DNA from: an uncultured Hyphomicrobiales bacterium
Lineage (GTDB): Bacteria > Pseudomonadota > Alphaproteobacteria > Rhizobiales > CAJQND01
DNA: 7,754 nucleotides
Assembly (NCBI GenBank): GCA_905479595.1
Contig: CAJQND010000002.1
Location: 1-7,754, forward strand
Direction of reading: 5' to 3'
Shown: positions 1-4,795 of the stretch, in pieces
Numbering within the stretch: the first letter of the stretch is position 1
How the letters are laid out: each line of letters begins with the position of its first letter
Position numbers and translations under genes: made by a program
The notes under the pieces: generated by a model
The model's input: the letters and a program-made list of their open reading frames with translations, nothing else
Databases searched by the model: none
What the model was told of the DNA's origin: nothing

Positions 1-14
1 TGCTCTTCCGATCT
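1..14. other. Illumina adapter remnant at the sequence end
   Basis: The first 14 bases, TGCTCTTCCGATCT, are identical to the 3' end of the Illumina TruSeq read-2 adapter; the reverse complement, AGATCGGAAGAGCA, is the familiar adapter read-through start. The nuoB reading frame is perfectly family-like up to base 15 and turns into adapter exactly there. This is a library artefact left on a contig end and should be trimmed. Confidence 0.96.
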
Positions 15-242
15 CATTTCGACCGCACAACATGCAAGTCCAAATGTCATCCACATCAACGAGCCTTGGCGTGCCCAATTGATTAGCTCGTCTGTTGACG
101 TAACAAGAAAGCCCTTATCGGCAAGCTCATTGTTGATTTCACCGAAATACGCATCATTGGCGCCGATTGGCTTGCCCGTCGAAGGATCAATAATGCCTTT
201 CGGTTGAGGCGCGATCATTGTTTTGTTGTCGCTTAATCCCAT
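15..242 (-). CDS. nuoB: NADH-quinone oxidoreductase subunit B, 5' part only
   Basis: This is the 20-kDa-type subunit of respiratory complex I, a peripheral-arm protein on the cytoplasmic side that carries iron-sulfur cluster N2, the last cluster before ubiquinone. Only the first 76 codons are present. The visible part ends in WMTFGLACCAVEM, the family's conserved stretch, whose adjacent cysteines (C71, C72) are two of the four N2 ligands. Residues 1-40 form the variable N-terminus, and residues 41-60 include a family-like segment around LVTSTDELINWARQG. The ATG is chosen because a good Shine-Dalgarno, AAGGAG (complement of 250-255), lies 7 bases upstream inside nuoA. The start overlaps the nuoA stop by 10 bases, which suggests translational coupling. 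The gene is cut by the sequence end and adapter; any residues read from bases 1-14 are false. Confidence 0.95.
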
Positions 243-598
243 TCCAAGGCTCCTTTACGCCATTCATAGATGAACCCGATGGTCAGCACGCCGAGGAAAA
301 TCATCATCGACCAGAAGCCATAAACGCCGACTTCCTTGAGAGAAATTGCCCAGGGAAACAAAAACGCTACTTCCAGATCGAAAATGATGAAAAGGATAGA
401 TACCAGATAAAACCGGATGTCGAACTTCATGCGGGCGTCATCAAATGCATCAAAACCGCATTCATATGCAGAGAGCTTTTCACTGTCCGGTTTGCGGACT
501 GCAATGATCATCGCAGACGCCATGAGGGCAAGGGCAATGACGAGACAAATGCCGATGAATATGACAACCGGCAAATATTCTCTTAGTAGCTCTTCCAT
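233..598 (-). CDS. nuoA: NADH-quinone oxidoreductase subunit A
   Basis: NuoA is a small membrane subunit of complex I at the junction of the membrane and peripheral arms, near the quinone pocket. At 121 aa it has the normal family length. Three hydrophobic helices are visible at about residues 8-33, 63-83 and 92-111. Between the first two lies the conserved loop with YECGF (45-49) followed by D-rich residues and RMKFDIRFY (56-64). Helix 2 carries FDLEVAFLFPW (73-83) with its membrane-buried acidic residues. These are diagnostic for the family. The ATG has only a weak GGCGGA-like ribosome site, but no better in-frame start lies upstream. It is the first gene of the nuo operon here, and the 145-base gap upstream contains a promoter candidate. 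It overlaps nuoB by 10 bases. Confidence 0.97.
   Translation of the reverse strand: MEELLREYLPVVIFIGICLVIALALMASAMIIAVRKPDSEKLSAYECGFDAFDDARMKFDIRFYLVSILFIIFDLEVAFLFPWAISLKEVGVYGFWSMMIFLGVLTIGFIYEWRKGALEWD
250..255 (-). promoter_or_regulatory. Ribosome binding site of nuoB inside nuoA
   Basis: Minus-strand AAGGAG lies seven bases before the nuoB ATG, inside the last codons of nuoA. It settles the nuoB start and the 10-base overlap with nuoA. Confidence 0.8.
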
Positions 599-657
599 TC
601 CGCCATACGCCCCGCGCCGATAACGGCTGGGACCCCCTGTAATAAAAACCCCTCAGG

Positions 658-686
658 GTGTTACCGCACTGCACGGAACCACGCAA
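658..686 (-). promoter_or_regulatory. Candidate sigma-70 promoter for the nuo operon
   Basis: On the minus strand TTGCGT (complement of 681-686) is separated by 17 bases from TAACAC (complement of 658-663). It lies about 60 bases upstream of the nuoA ATG. The match is only moderate, and no better pair was found in the gap between nnrS and nuoA. Confidence 0.3.
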
Positions 687-698
687 GGCAAACAGCAC

Positions 699-712
699 AA
701 TTTGGCCAAATT
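699..712. repeat. Perfect 14-bp palindrome upstream of nuoA
   Basis: AATTTGGCCAAATT reads identically on both strands. It lies between the nnrS stop and nuoA, 12 bases upstream of the candidate nuoA -35 hexamer, a suitable place for a dimeric regulator's operator. It is not a terminator because no T-run follows on either strand in a hairpin context. The identity of any binding protein is unknown. Confidence 0.5.
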
Positions 713-743
713 TCCGATACGCGCCATATCGCCGCGCTGGATA

Positions 744-1922
744 TTATTTGCGGGCAAAGAAGATCGGTGCATAGCCGATTGTAAAGGCCGCAAATCCGGC
801 ACTCCACACCCCGCCAGCAACCACCAGCAATGCAGTTGGATCAAATGGCAGTAAACCTGTTAAAACCCTCAGAACCGCGCCTGTGGTGATCAACAGATAA
901 ATTATCTTCGTTAAACCATCAGCACTTAGCGCCCTGCCCGAGTGGCCGAGGCTCGCCCGGGTCATAACAGCCATCGTCATGGTGCCAATTGCACCTGCTG
1001 TCAGTGCATGCAGGGATGTGGACGCCAAAAGTGTATCCGGCGACAGGATTTGCAATGCCGTTAGCGCCATCCAAATGGGAAGCCAGGCGAACCCAACGTG
1101 AAGAATCAATACCAGCACTTCGCCGCGTGTGGACCAGCCACGCCAGCGTGCCAGCCGCGCAGTAACAATACAGGCCGAAAGAGCCATCAAACCGCCTGTC
1201 AACGCGTGTTCAGGCGCTAACACCCACGCCACCAGCGCAATGCCAGTGGCGATTAAGGCCACGGCGTCAAATTTTCCCATTGGTGCAGGCAGTTCGGTGA
1301 TCTTCTGCTTGGCGAGCCAGTTGCGGGTAAAGCTCGGCACAATGCGCCCGCCAATCAGGCTCAGCAAAAACGCAATAACCGCCAAACCACCACGTTGCGC
1401 AAAGCCGATATCCCAGCCGTTCAGCGCACTGAGATGGAACCCGGCATTTGCCAGCGCGAACGCCGTTATCAAGGCACAAACCGGTGCATTGCGAATGTTT
1501 TTACCTGCCAGTACTTCACGCCATACGATGGCCGCTAGAACAAACAAAAACAAACTGTCCAAAATCGCGGAAACCTCGGGCGAAAACAGCGTAATGCTTG
1601 TCGCGATCCGACCCAGGATCCACAACGCAAACAACAGCGCCAACGGAATACCTGTAACCGGTAGGCGACCTGTCCAATTGGGGATAGCAGTGAGCACAAA
1701 TCCCGTCACTACTGCGGCTATGTAGCCGAAGATCAGTTCGTGGACGTGCCAGTCAAGTGGCGAAAGATGGCCTGGTGTTTTCAAACCAAACGCAATTGCG
1801 GCAACCCATATAGGCAAAGCAAGTGCTGCGCATGCGCCAGCAGCAAAGAAAAACGGACGAAATGCGCGCAGGAAAAAGGCTGGACCTTCATAGTGCCGGA
1901 TTGTTTCAGATGAAGTCGCCAT
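744..1922 (-). CDS. nnrS: NnrS family heme/copper membrane protein
   Basis: NnrS proteins are polytopic inner-membrane proteins. The founding member, from Rhodobacter sphaeroides, binds heme and copper and is linked to nitric oxide metabolism and NO stress. The 392-aa product is almost entirely hydrophobic, with roughly a dozen predicted helices. It carries the family blocks WHVHE (58-62), GFVLTAIPNWTGR (74-86), GGRIVPSFTRNWLA (191-204), HVGFAW (275-280) and HALTAGAIGTMTMAVMTRAS (305-324) followed by GHSGR. Candidate metal or heme ligands are H59, H61, H163, H275, H305 and H327. The start is placed at MATSSETIRH. The longer open frame, starting at 2033, runs back through the tRNA-Asp gene, and its first 37 residues are a tRNA artefact. 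A weak GGGAG lies 13 bases upstream. The gene follows tRNA-Asp by 49 bases and precedes nuoA. No FNR or NnrR-type site was seen. Other denitrification genes are absent from this window, so a general NO-protection role is only inferred. Confidence 0.92.
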   Translation of the reverse strand: MATSSETIRHYEGPAFFLRAFRPFFFAAGACAALALPIWVAAIAFGLKTPGHLSPLDWHVHELIFGYIAAVVTGFVLTAIPNWTGRLPVTGIPLALLFALWILGRIATSITLFSPEVSAILDSLFLFVLAAIVWREVLAGKNIRNAPVCALITAFALANAGFHLSALNGWDIGFAQRGGLAVIAFLLSLIGGRIVPSFTRNWLAKQKITELPAPMGKFDAVALIATGIALVAWVLAPEHALTGGLMALSACIVTARLARWRGWSTRGEVLVLILHVGFAWLPIWMALTALQILSPDTLLASTSLHALTAGAIGTMTMAVMTRASLGHSGRALSADGLTKIIYLLITTGAVLRVLTGLLPFDPTALLVVAGGVWSAGFAAFTIGYAPIFFARK

Positions 1923-1938
1923 AAAATTTGGTGTACTC

Positions 1939-1952
1939 CCGGCAAACGCCGG
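1939..1952 (-). promoter_or_regulatory. Small hairpin in the nnrS leader
   Basis: In the minus-strand transcript CCGGC and GCCGG pair around a GTTT loop, 17 bases before the nnrS ATG. The 3' arm includes the first two G of the only Shine-Dalgarno-like GGGAG (complement of 1936-1940). Read from the plus strand the same hairpin is followed by TTTT and would resemble a weak terminator, but no plus-strand gene exists here. Confidence 0.35.
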
Positions 1953-1971
1953 TTTTAGTCTGAAAAAAATA

Positions 1972-2048
1972 TGGCGGGAGTGACGAGACTCGAACTCGCG
2001 ACCTCCGGCGTGACAGGCCGGCACTCTAACCAACTGAGCTACACCCCC
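1972..2048 (-). tRNA. tRNA-Asp (anticodon GTC)
   Basis: A full 77-base cloverleaf with encoded CCA. The acceptor arm pairs GGGGGTG with CACTCCC (one G-U pair), followed by discriminator G73 and CCA. The D arm begins TAGCTCAG. The anticodon arm is CCGGC CTGTCAC GCCGG, giving GTC at positions 34-36. The T arm is GCGAG TTCGAGT CTCGT. G73 with the GUC anticodon agrees with known aspartate identity elements. It has its own promoter-like sequence upstream and no hairpin terminator downstream before nnrS, only a T-run (ATTTTTTT) a few bases after CCA. Confidence 0.97.
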
Positions 2049-2090
2049 GCGGGCACTTTATGAGAAACACCGTTCCTCAAAGGCGTGTTC

Positions 2091-2119
2091 CGTTTAAGCC
2101 AGCCCCAAGTCGAAGTCAA
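2091..2119 (-). promoter_or_regulatory. Promoter for tRNA-Asp
   Basis: Minus-strand CTTGACT (TTGACT is the complement of 2114-2119), 17-base spacing, then TAAACG (complement of 2091-2096). CTTGAC is the typical alphaproteobacterial sigma-70 -35 form. The predicted start, near 2084, is about 36 bases before the tRNA 5' end. The same -10 core, TAAAC, is found ahead of tRNA-Val. Confidence 0.55.
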
Positions 2120-2149
2120 GCAAGGACAAGGACCAGCTTAGCAAAAAAA

Positions 2150-3478
2150 TTATTTCTTTAAATTTGATCCAGATTTGCGAATTGCAAGCTTTGGCGCACC
2201 TTCGATCATCCGTACCTCGCGCTGCGGGAATGGAATGGTGAAGTTTTCCGCTTTCAGGGCATCCCAAACCAGGAACAGGACATCGGATGAAAACTTGTTT
2301 GGCCCGTCATCGAGACCATCAACCCAGAATTCGACTGCAAAATTCACACCTGACTCACCAAAGCCGCGCAATTCACAATCTGGTTTTTCAGGTTCCTGCA
2401 GCACTCTTGGGTGTTTTGATACCGCCGCCTCTATCGCCGGAGGCACTTTGTGCAAATCGGTGTCATAGGCAACCGAAAACTCCACCTCGTAGCGCTGGCG
2501 CGGGTCGTCGCGGGTCCAGTTGACAAAAGGCGCCGTGATGAACTTTTCGTTCGGCACCATGATTTCTTTGCCATCAAAGGTCTCAAGCGTGGTCGAGCGC
2601 ATATTGATGTCTTTGATAATCCCGGCCTTGCCGTCTTCCAGCTCAATATAATCACCAGCCGACATGGAACGTTCAATGAGCAAGATCATGCCGGAAATAA
2701 AGTTCGACGCGATTTGCTGCAATCCAAACCCGAGACCAACACCAAGCGCCCCGCCGAAAACCGTCAACGCCGTCAGGTCAAGTCCCAGAACCTGCAACAG
2801 CAAAACGAAAATGCCAAAATACATGGCGATTTCGAATAGTTTTACAAACAGCTCGCGGGTAGGAACATCGAGTGATTCCTGACCTCGGATAACCCGTTGG
2901 CCGACATTGGTCGAAAACCGTCCAAGCCAGAACAACAATCCACCGGCAATCGCCGCCTTGATCAGGAAATACAGTGATATACGGATATTGCCGGCTTCAA
3001 GCGATATGCCATCAAGAAAGCCGGATACCGCATCAAATTGACCAAATACCTTAAGCGCTGCCACTGGCAAGCCGACCCAAATTGCGGCAGTGCGGATAAT
3101 CGGGTGGGTGATGAACCGCTTGATCAGCGCATAAAGAAGATAAACAACAGCCAGGCTTTGGGCGAGTTTGACCAGCCACGTACTGCCCACTGCACCCGCT
3201 ACGGTCTCAACCGCGATAGCAAGTCCGGTTACCGCCAGTAAGGGAAACAGTAAATCGCCGACCGAATGAATGAATGCGCGCACTTTAAAGAATTTTGCGC
3301 CTTCTTCGGGTTCTGCAAACAACGCTGTATTCCGGCGCACCACGCCGGTCAGCATATAAGCTGCCAGCAATGCAAAGACGATAACGCCAATCTGGGCATA
3401 GAATTGTGGGCTTGTTGCCCAACCAATTATTGCATTCAGTGCGTTTGTTGCATGGGCTTGGAGGGCATCGGTGTTCAT
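2150..3478 (-). CDS. MscS-family mechanosensitive ion channel
   Basis: Channels of this family open under membrane tension and release solutes during hypo-osmotic shock. The 442-aa protein is longer than E. coli MscS (286 aa) because of extra N-terminal helices. Hydrophobic segments lie at about 27-45, 73-92, 104-120, 130-147, 168-187, 213-232 and 235-253. The pore-lining helix and start of the beta domain are recognisable in FGGALGVGLGFGLQQIASNF (241-260), with alternating small Gly and Ala residues. The beta domain follows at about 268-325 (GDYIELEDGKAGIIKDI, then TTLETFDGKEIMVPN), and the cytoplasmic alpha/beta vestibule ends at FPQREVRM (417-424). The ATG is the first possible start; no clear Shine-Dalgarno precedes it. 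It begins 31 bases after the tRNA-Val 3' end without a terminator between, so it may share the tRNA transcript. Assignment to a specific named subfamily such as YnaI or YbdG is not attempted. Confidence 0.93.
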   Translation of the reverse strand: MNTDALQAHATNALNAIIGWATSPQFYAQIGVIVFALLAAYMLTGVVRRNTALFAEPEEGAKFFKVRAFIHSVGDLLFPLLAVTGLAIAVETVAGAVGSTWLVKLAQSLAVVYLLYALIKRFITHPIIRTAAIWVGLPVAALKVFGQFDAVSGFLDGISLEAGNIRISLYFLIKAAIAGGLLFWLGRFSTNVGQRVIRGQESLDVPTRELFVKLFEIAMYFGIFVLLLQVLGLDLTALTVFGGALGVGLGFGLQQIASNFISGMILLIERSMSAGDYIELEDGKAGIIKDINMRSTTLETFDGKEIMVPNEKFITAPFVNWTRDDPRQRYEVEFSVAYDTDLHKVPPAIEAAVSKHPRVLQEPEKPDCELRGFGESGVNFAVEFWVDGLDDGPNKFSSDVLFLVWDALKAENFTIPFPQREVRMIEGAPKLAIRKSGSNLKK

Positions 3479-3509
3479 AAAATGCGCCCGTTTAAAACAA
3501 CAGGAAAAA

Positions 3510-3585
3510 TGGTGGGCGGTGAGAGACTCGAACTCCCGACATCCTCGGTGTAAACGAGGCGCTCTACCAGCTGAGCTAACCGCCC
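3510..3585 (-). tRNA. tRNA-Val (anticodon TAC)
   Basis: A full 76-base cloverleaf with encoded CCA. The acceptor arm pairs GGGCGGT with ACCGCCC, followed by A73 and CCA. The D arm starts TAGCTCAGCTGG. The anticodon arm is CCTCG TTTACAC CGAGG, giving TAC. The T arm contains GTTCGAGTC. TTTTT follows the CCA directly, without a preceding terminator hairpin. It lies between the HU terminator and the MscS gene. Confidence 0.97.
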
Positions 3586-3601
3586 TGGAAAACGAGAGGC
3601 A

Positions 3602-3630
3602 GGTTTAATCATTCTCCCCTCTGCCTGCAA
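3602..3630 (-). promoter_or_regulatory. Promoter for tRNA-Val
   Basis: Minus-strand TTGCAG (complement of 3625-3630), 17-base spacing, then TAAACC (complement of 3602-3607), ending 16 bases before the tRNA 5' end. It sits just downstream of the HU terminator, so the tRNA needs its own start. Spacing and -10 core match the tRNA-Asp promoter candidate. Confidence 0.5.
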
Positions 3631-3664
3631 GAGGAAAGGTGAGTTTTTGGCAATTTGGGCAAAG

Positions 3665-3700
3665 AAAAACCCCCGTCACATGTTATGCAACGGGGGTTTT
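3665..3700 (-). terminator. Rho-independent terminator after the HU gene
   Basis: Minus-strand AAAACCCCCG and CGGGGGTTTTT form a 6-bp GC stem extended by A-T pairs, closed by a 13-15 base loop that can itself pair ATG with CAT, and followed by a T-run at 3669-3665. It begins 20 bases after the HU stop. The plus strand also ends in TTTT, so the element could work in both directions, though no plus-strand gene is known here. Confidence 0.9.
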
Positions 3701-3720
3701 AATTCAGTTTATTTGGCAGA

Positions 3721-3999
3721 TTATGCCACGTTAACCGCATCCTTCAGAGCCTTACCGGCTTTGAATTTAGGGTTTTTCGATGCTGGAATAATCATCGGTT
3801 CGCCAGTGCGTGGATTACGTCCACGGCTTTCTGCACGCTGCGAAACCGAAAAAGTGCCGAACCCAACCAGACGTACATCGTCACCGCTTTTCAGCGCAGA
3901 CATGATGTTTTCAAGAGTTGCTTCGACAGCCTCCCCTGCGTCGCCCTTTGTAAGTTGGGCAGCTTCAGCAACTTTTGCAATAAGATCGTTCTTGTTCAC
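3721..3999 (-). CDS. hup: DNA-binding protein HU
   Basis: HU is a small dimeric nucleoid protein that bends and wraps DNA without strong sequence specificity. The 92-aa length is standard. The N-terminal helical dimerisation part is MNKNDLIAKVAEAAQLTKGD (1-20) and onward to about 40. The family signature covers GFGTFSVSQRAESRGRNPRTG (46-66), the beta arm that enters the minor groove; P63 in RNP is the intercalating proline. The C-terminal KFKAGKALKDAV is also typical. The start codon is GTG (complement of 3997-3999), supported by a strong AGGAG six bases upstream. In alphaproteobacteria this gene commonly follows lon; here a VOC gene lies between. It ends in a strong intrinsic terminator and is probably transcribed alone. 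The conserved context suggests the hupB name, but paralogue assignment is not certain. Confidence 0.97.
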   Translation of the reverse strand: MNKNDLIAKVAEAAQLTKGDAGEAVEATLENIMSALKSGDDVRLVGFGTFSVSQRAESRGRNPRTGEPMIIPASKNPKFKAGKALKDAVNVA

Positions 4000-4005
4000 G
4001 GCTGT

Positions 4006-4010
4006 CTCCT
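4006..4010 (-). promoter_or_regulatory. Ribosome binding site fixing the HU GTG start
   Basis: Minus-strand AGGAG, inside GAGAGGAGA, lies six bases before GTG AAC AAG AAC. It is the strongest SD in the vicinity and settles the non-ATG start codon. Confidence 0.85.
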
Positions 4011-4041
4011 CTCTTGATGTGAAATCTAAACGTGTACTCAG

Positions 4042-4070
4042 GTACTACCGTAAGGCGATGCTCACGGCAA
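4042..4070 (-). promoter_or_regulatory. Candidate HU promoter
   Basis: Minus-strand TTGCCG (complement of 4065-4070), 17 bases, TAGTAC (complement of 4042-4047). It would give a leader of roughly 35-40 bases. Moderate consensus match at a sensible distance from the gene. Confidence 0.4.
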
Positions 4071-4171
4071 AAACCGCAGAAATGCAAGGATTCTTAGGGT
4101 TTTTTAGCTAACCCCTTACAAAACAACAGCTTAGCGCAGTGAGATACGCACAGAACTTGGCCGGTTTAAGG

Positions 4172-4190
4172 CGAAATTGGTCAAATTTCG
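4172..4190. repeat. Inverted repeat with 7-bp arms, upstream of HU
   Basis: CGAAATT GGTCA AATTTCG: perfect 7-bp arms around five bases. It lies about 100 bases upstream of the candidate HU -35 and 8 bases from a second, related inverted repeat. It could be an operator or a weak RNA hairpin. Confidence 0.45.
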
Positions 4191-4198
4191 GGATTTTC

Positions 4199-4221
4199 CG
4201 AATCATTCAGATTTTGATTCG
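4199..4221. repeat. Second inverted repeat, containing two GANTC sites
   Basis: CGAATCA, nine bases, TGATTCG: perfect 7-bp arms. Each arm holds a GANTC pentamer (GAATC at 4200-4204, GATTC at 4216-4220), the target of the alphaproteobacterial cell-cycle methylase CcrM. Whether this organism uses CcrM cannot be read from this window. Confidence 0.45.
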
Positions 4222-4255
4222 CCCATGGATTTTAAGGTTTTACGGGGTTTTATTC

Positions 4256-4283
4256 TGTATAGGGATTATTCGTCAGGAGACAA
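4256..4283 (-). promoter_or_regulatory. Additional promoter-like sequence between VOC and HU
   Basis: Minus-strand TTGTCT (complement of 4278-4283), 16 bases, TATACA (complement of 4256-4261). It would start a transcript near 4249 that crosses both inverted repeats and enters HU with a leader of about 250 bases. It could be a second HU promoter or serve a small RNA. Sequence match only. Confidence 0.25.
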
Positions 4284-4363
4284 GAAAAAGCAGTGTCTGA
4301 TAACTGATCAAAATTCGAGTTTCATAACGTTTCTTGTTCTTTGATAAACCGGGGTAGCCGCAA

Positions 4364-4723
4364 TCAGTTTTCGCACCACACCGCAAGCTCATATCCATCC
4401 GGATCGGTAAATTGAAAACGCCGCCCGCCGGGGAACTCAAAAACCGGCTTTGAGATCACCCCGCCCGCATTGGCAATCCGGGACGCATTTGCATCGAGAT
4501 CTTTGCCATAGAGAACCACCAGTGGTCCACCTGACGAAATCTCGCCAGTAGCGTTGAACCCGCCTTTCATGTTTCCGTCGGAAAACTCGCAATAGTCCGG
4601 CCCAAAATCGGTAAACGTCCAGCCAAATGCGCTGCCATAAAATGCTTTGGAACGGGAAATATCTGCAACGTTCAACTCAATATAGTTGATTGTGCAATCA
4701 CGTATGCTTCCAATCTCTGACAT
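4364..4723 (-). CDS. VOC superfamily (glyoxalase-like) protein
   Basis: The 119-aa product is one vicinal oxygen chelate module with two beta-alpha-beta-beta-beta halves. Family marks are YIELNVADISRSKAFYGSAF (14-33) with E16, then FGW (33-35), CEF (45-47) and the C-terminal FQFTDPDGYELAVWCE (103-118) with E112. E16 and E112 occupy positions that often bind metal in this superfamily. The first-strand histidine of true glyoxalase I is not seen, so glyoxalase, dioxygenase or resistance activity cannot be assigned; substrate unknown. The ATG is fixed by AAGGAG five bases upstream. No promoter is visible between it and lon: the lon terminator's U-rich tail abuts its ribosome site. It probably depends on read-through from lon or a promoter inside lon. 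It separates lon from HU, which are neighbours in many relatives, so it looks like an accessory insertion. Confidence 0.85.
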   Translation of the reverse strand: MSEIGSIRDCTINYIELNVADISRSKAFYGSAFGWTFTDFGPDYCEFSDGNMKGGFNATGEISSGGPLVVLYGKDLDANASRIANAGGVISKPVFEFPGGRRFQFTDPDGYELAVWCEN

Positions 4724-4728
4724 GATGG

Positions 4729-4734
4729 CTCCTT
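4729..4734 (-). promoter_or_regulatory. Ribosome binding site of the VOC gene, at the end of the lon terminator
   Basis: Minus-strand AAGGAG lies five bases before the ATG and follows directly on GTTTATTT, the U-rich tail of the lon terminator. A transcript that reads through would still have the SD unpaired. Confidence 0.8.
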
Positions 4735-4770
4735 AAATAAACTGGGGCCGGACATAGTTGTCCGGCCCCA
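4735..4770 (-). terminator. Rho-independent terminator after lon
   Basis: Minus-strand TGGGGCCGGAC, six-base loop, GTCCGGCCCCA: a perfect 11-bp GC-rich stem (4760-4770 pairing with 4743-4753), then GTTTATTT. It starts 25 bases past the lon stop. The T tract is interrupted by G and A, so termination may be incomplete. Confidence 0.85.
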
Positions 4771-4795
4771 AATCTCTTTGCGTGTTTCAGCGCGG

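Larger units (their letters stand above)
4000..4363. other. Intergenic region between the VOC and HU genes
   Basis: These 364 bases hold no convincing gene. They contain the HU ribosome site and promoter candidate near 4006-4070, three GANTC sites (4089-4093, 4200-4204, 4216-4220), and two inverted repeats at 4172-4190 and 4199-4221. A further minus-strand promoter-like pair lies at 4256-4283. No intrinsic terminator for the VOC gene is visible. A 39-codon plus-strand frame at 4225-4344 has no ribosome site and is not called. Confidence 0.7.

Noticed and set aside
640..665. Intrinsic terminator for nnrS from ACCCTGAGGGGT followed by TTTTATT
   Set aside because: The stem is only about four pairs and lies in the nuoA leader about 80 bases past the nnrS stop; too weak to call, although a T-run follows.
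1129..1725. 198-codon plus-strand frame inside nnrS
   Set aside because: Antisense shadow of a clear membrane-protein gene; composition is low in hydrophobic order and matches no family I know.
3266..3553. Plus-strand frame ending in GGERLELPTSSV
   Set aside because: It is antisense to the MscS gene and its end is the reverse-strand translation of tRNA-Val, a well-known spurious protein tail.
1510..3585. Possible genomic island at the tRNA genes
   Set aside because: No integrase, no second copy of a tRNA 3' end, no direct repeats flanking the MscS or nnrS genes; composition looks like the neighbours. Simple gene gain is enough.
3647..4111. 154-codon plus-strand frame across HU
   Set aside because: Covers the HU terminator, the HU gene in antisense and the HU promoter region; no independent ribosome site or family signal.
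4085..4120. Hairpin from AGGGTT and AACCCC upstream of HU
   Set aside because: Five pairs only, eight-base loop and no T-run in the right place on either strand.
4225..4344. Plus-strand 39-codon open frame in the VOC-HU gap (begins MDFKVLRGF)
   Set aside because: No Shine-Dalgarno before its ATG, no similarity I recognise, and it overlaps a promoter-like sequence on the other strand; chance frame.
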